From an uncultured Erythrobacter sp. (GTDB taxonomy: Bacteria; Pseudomonadota; Alphaproteobacteria; Sphingomonadales; Sphingomonadaceae): a stretch of 64,000 nucleotides of DNA. How positions within the stretch are numbered: position 1 is the stretch's first letter; each line of letters begins with the position of its first letter. The notes beneath the pieces were generated by a model, which was not told where the DNA came from, made no database searches, and was given only the letters and a program-made list of their open reading frames with translations. The translations under genes and the position numbers were made by a program. This document shows, in pieces, positions 61,109 to 64,000 of this stretch. Location: contig CANNBH010000001.1 in NCBI GenBank assembly GCA_947502815.1, positions 2,886,818-2,950,817 on the forward strand, in the 5' to 3' direction.

Positions 61109-61609
61109 TCAGCTTCCCAGCGCGATATATTGCCGCGCCGGGCCGCCAGATGCGATCCGTGCTTGTTCTGCCTGTTCTAGCGTTGCGGTCAATTCCCGCC
61201 GCTCTGCACGGTCACCGGCAAAGATGATATTCGCGATAAACTGCGCGTCATCGGCATTGGCGACCGGCACATCGCTTAGATCGCCCATGCGCCGCACCGC
61301 ATAGATCGCGGATTGTTCTGCAACACGGCCTGCCGTGCTGTCATGCAAAGCGATATTTGCCGGGCGGCCATCCTCGTCCAGCGTAAAGGTCACTTGCACG
61401 ATGCCCGATCCCGGCGTCGCGCTGCGCTCTGCCGGATTGCGGGCCAGCGCCCGGTTCAGCCGCATAGTCGCGCCTGCTTGCCATGCTTCCATCTCACTTT
61501 GTGAGGTCACAACAATATCGTCGCTCCCAGCGATTGCTGGGGCGGCGAGCGGGATAAGCGCCGCGAGCGCGAGGGAGGGGACGAGTGCAAATTTGGTAAA
61601 GTTGGTCAT
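61109..61609 (-). CDS. Exported TonB C-terminal domain protein
   Basis: A 166-residue protein with a cleavable signal (about residues 1-27, ending AAPAIA) and a TonB_C-like domain: 'SATPGSGIVQVTFTLDEDGR' with PANIALHDST and 'SAIYAVRRMGDLSDVPV' in the expected positions. It lacks the N-terminal membrane helix and Pro-rich spacer of true TonB, so it cannot transduce energy by itself and may be a periplasmic relative with another role. AAGGATG precedes ATG by seven bases. Confidence 0.82.
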   Translation of the reverse strand: MTNFTKFALVPSLALAALIPLAAPAIAGSDDIVVTSQSEMEAWQAGATMRLNRALARNPAERSATPGSGIVQVTFTLDEDGRPANIALHDSTAGRVAEQSAIYAVRRMGDLSDVPVANADDAQFIANIIFAGDRAERRELTATLEQAEQARIASGGPARQYIALGS

Positions 61610-61903
61610 TGGATCATCCTTTGTTTGTGCGCGCCCGATTTTGGGGCGCGCGGCCTGGATGATCGGCAGAAAAACGTCGAGCCTCGCGGATATTACCCTT
61701 ACCAGCAAACGTCGGCATTCACCGTCGATCAGACGCAGGTTGGGGTAAATGATTTAGGGGTCCCGTCTGCGTCACAGGTAAATTGCTGCAAGCGCAGATG
61801 ATCTCAACACAAGGTCGGCCAAGGGGTGATATTACCGCTTTAACGCAGAGGTTTAGCGACGAACGGCGGACTCACGTCTACGAGTGTAGTCGTTAATCTG
61901 GGA

Positions 61904-62872
61904 TCAATCTGAAACCGGCGTTGACCCTGTTTCTGGCCCGCGCCAATCGGGTCCGCCTATGGGGAAATCGCGTGCCTCCAACTGGTCAAGCACGCCGTTT
62001 GTCTCTGCCAGCACCCTCAACGGGACCACCGCCAGCGTCACACCATCAGCCTGTGCCGCGTCCGAAATCATCGACACCCATTGCCCGCGAATTTCCTCGC
62101 CCAGATCGGGGTCTGCCCACGGCCAGCATGTGCCCAGCGCAACTTCCAATGGATTGTCCATCACGGCGGGCACATCGAACTTGCGCCAATCCTCGCCGCG
62201 CGCTTCTATGATGGCTTGCCCTTGCTCAGTCGCGCTCATCGCCGCCTCTAGGCACGGGATATGGCTGGCAGGATCAGCATCGGCGAGATTGTCGAGCAAG
62301 TCTTCGCCGCGAAACCGTGTCGGCCGGTCAATCGGCACATCGGCGCGGCCGGCTGCTTTGCGCACCACATCGGTGGCGTCTTTGGTCGTGTCATCATCGA
62401 AATCGAGCCGCCGTGCGAGCAGGTCGAACCCCGTCATCAAAAAGCTGCGCCGATCATAGTCGATGTCATATTCCGCTTCCAGCGCCGCCAGCCGGGCGCG
62501 CTGATCTGCATTCAGATAGTCGGCGGCGACACGGCCTTCGGGCAATTTGGTAAAGCGCCCACCGCGAAAGATCAGGCGAAAGACATCGCCGGGCGAAAAT
62601 TTGGGCCGCGCGCGCAGGATCACCCGCTGCGCCTCTGCGGTGGCTTCCTCCAACCGGTCCGGCTGCCACGGCGTGCTTTCCGGCACAGCGGCAATTTCAC
62701 CGACAAGTATGATGGTCCCGGTGGGCGTCTCAATCGTCCACATAGGCGCGCCGGACCGCTGAGCCGTGACGACGATTTGGTTTTGGGTGGGGGCGGGGGT
62801 TTGGGCGAGCGCTGGAAATGCCGCAAGCGAAATCACGGCCAGAGCCGCTTTAGCAGAAAGCCGAAAGGTCAT
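61904..62872 (-). CDS. TraB/GumN family protein, exported
   Basis: A 322-residue precursor with a signal peptide (about residues 1-24, ending PALAQ). The core 'GAPMWTIETPTGTIILVGEI' with AAVPESTPW is the TraB/GumN opening (here the usual G-T-x-H pattern reads VGEIAAV), and 'GTCWPWADPDLG' and 'VTLAVVPLRVLAETNGVLDQ' lie toward the C-terminus. Family members are predicted metal-dependent peptidases of the TIKI type; loss of the leading GxxH His here may mean an inactive or divergent member. ATG 62872 has no strong ribosome binding site; TTG 62878 is the alternative. Confidence 0.78.
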   Translation of the reverse strand: MTFRLSAKAALAVISLAAFPALAQTPAPTQNQIVVTAQRSGAPMWTIETPTGTIILVGEIAAVPESTPWQPDRLEEATAEAQRVILRARPKFSPGDVFRLIFRGGRFTKLPEGRVAADYLNADQRARLAALEAEYDIDYDRRSFLMTGFDLLARRLDFDDDTTKDATDVVRKAAGRADVPIDRPTRFRGEDLLDNLADADPASHIPCLEAAMSATEQGQAIIEARGEDWRKFDVPAVMDNPLEVALGTCWPWADPDLGEEIRGQWVSMISDAAQADGVTLAVVPLRVLAETNGVLDQLEARDFPIGGPDWRGPETGSTPVSD

Positions 62873-62916
62873 GCTCAAACACTACCAACCGGCACTTAGC
62901 CGATTGATGAACGCTA

Positions 62917-63375
62917 TCACGACAAACGTGCATCCGGCACGATTGTGTAATCAGCCAACTGCGATTGATCGATGAATTGTGCGATTGGCTTATCGCCTGC
63001 AATTACATCGACGCAGTCACATTCAGTAACAAACTGGTAGTGTACAACTGGACCAGCAATTTCGTTCATCAGACCGGTCGGCGTCGGATAGTCTCCTCCC
63101 TTTACCGTTCGGGCAAAACTGCCGTCTATTCCTTCCCAGCGCTGCGGATCGGTTTCGGTGCTAAGCCAAGTTTCATCAAGAACTCGGACAGCTTGAATTT
63201 CCCCAAAGGTGATAGCCAAGAACGGCTTTGGGGCTCCCAAAACCTCCCAGATCAGGATCAAGTTGTTCGTGAGTATCTGTACATGGCAGGTGTCACAAAC
63301 CCCCACTTCACAATCAATCCCTAAGGTCACGCCAAGCCCCAAATCATAGGGCGTGTGAACGATCGCATCGCTCAA
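62917..63375 (-). CDS. Hypothetical protein overlapping the nadB stop
   Basis: A frame of 152 residues from TTG 63375, which overlaps the nadB stop (TTGA). It has 'GIDCEVGVCDTCHVQILTNN' (three Cys and one His close together), 'GAPKPFLAITFGEIQAVRVL' and 'FARTVKGGDYPTPTGLMNEI', ending 'DQSQLADYTIVPDARLS'. The composition reads like a real protein, but no family is recognised and the start is uncertain; the frame is open far into nadB in another frame, which is a shadow. Confidence 0.55.
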   Translation of the reverse strand: MSDAIVHTPYDLGLGVTLGIDCEVGVCDTCHVQILTNNLILIWEVLGAPKPFLAITFGEIQAVRVLDETWLSTETDPQRWEGIDGSFARTVKGGDYPTPTGLMNEIAGPVVHYQFVTECDCVDVIAGDKPIAQFIDQSQLADYTIVPDARLS

Positions 63376-64000
63376 GGCACCAACACCGTATCGCGAACCG
63401 ACGTTTTCATGTCTGGATAGTCCAGCGTGTAATGCAGGCCCCGGCTTTCCTTGCGAACCAGTGCTGATGTCACAATCAACTCGGCCGCTTGTAGAAGGTT
63501 GCGCAGCTCGATGAGGTCGGTGGTCACGACGAAGCTGCCGTAATAATCCTCCACCTCTTTTTTCAGCAGGGCGATACGGTTTTGGGCGCGTTCCAGCCGC
63601 TTGGTCGTGCGCACGATGCCGACATAATTCCACATGAACCGGCGGATTTCGGTCCAGTTCTGTTTGATCACAACTTGCTCGTCAGAATCCGACACGCGGC
63701 TTTCATCCCACGGCAGGATCGCGGGCGGGTCTTCCAATTCGTCCCATCGGGCCAAGATGTCTTCCGCCGCCGCTTCGCCGTAAACAAAGCATTCGAGCAA
63801 GCTGTTGGACGCCAGCCGGTTCGCGCCGTGCAGGCCGCTTTCGGTGCATTCGCCCGCCGCCCACAGCCCGGGCAGGTCGGTGCGCGCTTTCAAATCCACG
63901 ATCACGCCGCCGCATGTGTAATGCTGTGCGGGCACGACCGGGATCGGGCCGGTGGTCATATCAATGCCAAGGCCGCTCAATTTCTCATGGATCGTGGGGA
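63372..64000 (-). CDS. nadB: L-aspartate oxidase, C-terminal part (start off the window)
   Basis: NadB oxidises L-aspartate to iminoaspartate for NAD synthesis, using FAD. Only the last 209 residues lie here: 'PVVPAQHYTCGGVIVDLKAR' and 'GLWAAGECTESGLHGANRLA' followed by SNSLLECFVYGEAA (the NadB/SdhA-family FAD and substrate motifs), then the helical C-terminal domain 'NYVGIVRTTKRLERAQNRIA'. 'ESRGLHYTLDYP' near the end is typical of NadB rather than fumarate reductase. The gene continues beyond base 64000. Confidence 0.93.
   Translation of the reverse strand, partial: PTIHEKLSGLGIDMTTGPIPVVPAQHYTCGGVIVDLKARTDLPGLWAAGECTESGLHGANRLASNSLLECFVYGEAAAEDILARWDELEDPPAILPWDESRVSDSDEQVVIKQNWTEIRRFMWNYVGIVRTTKRLERAQNRIALLKKEVEDYYGSFVVTTDLIELRNLLQAAELIVTSALVRKESRGLHYTLDYPDMKTSVRDTVLVP

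Overview
The window is about 64 kb of a high-GC alphaproteobacterial chromosome. The closest fit is a motile member of Sphingomonadales, most likely Erythrobacteraceae. That placement is an inference from gene content and order: a compact class-I flagellar cluster, ZnuD-like TonB receptor, DUF6356, LON-domain/CnoX pair, argB-yggT-folD-marC order, split nrdA/nrdB and nadB. No rRNA, CRISPR array, integrase, transposase or prophage was seen. One tRNA gene, tRNA-Gly(GCC), is present.

Region 1 (1-17.7 kb) is a flagellar locus. On the minus strand flgB-C-D-E-F-G-H-I-J-K-L-motA-motB run as one tightly packed operon behind a sigma-54 type promoter; motB runs off the left edge. On the plus strand lie an unusual MotA/TolQ-like plus single-TM partner pair, then flgA (own sigma-54 type promoter), flgM, flgN, and a third sigma-54 type promoter ahead of a lytic transglycosylase, flhA and fliA. 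A minus-strand GGDEF cyclase sits among them. FlgJ has only its rod-binding half, the muramidase function is probably supplied by the separate transglycosylase, and FlgD and FlgE are unusually short.

Region 2 (17.7-41.4 kb) is metabolic: a very large propeller-amidohydrolase, a bile-acid:sodium-symporter family carrier, an acyl-CoA dehydrogenase with a phosphotransferase partner, alpha/beta hydrolase, aldehyde dehydrogenase, GST, MTA phosphorylase, CoA-transferase, YeiH-type permease, PutA, Dcd, thioesterase, saccharopine-dehydrogenase-like reductase, and a His/acid-rich TonB receptor with a palindromic operator candidate.

Region 3 (41.6-51.5 kb) holds tRNA-Gly, a thioredoxin-TPR protein, LON-domain protein, the minus-strand run argB-yggT-folD-lipoprotein-marC-serine hydrolase, an orphan bufferin-like (DUF2282) lipoprotein, an SNase-like nuclease, and small membrane and lipoproteins.

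Region 4 (51.5-64 kb) is the most unusual. A CDS carries an in-frame cluster of four DNA hairpins. An AT-rich two-gene cassette (4-TM protein plus ComEC-like MBL hydrolase) overlaps the stop codon of nrdB. Then come a membrane GGDEF cyclase, a PilZ protein, a 48-aa small protein, nrdA with a roughly 600-bp upstream region dense in GANTC (CcrM) sites, an alpha/beta hydrolase, a TonB-C protein, a TraB/GumN protein, a hypothetical gene and the C-terminal part of nadB.
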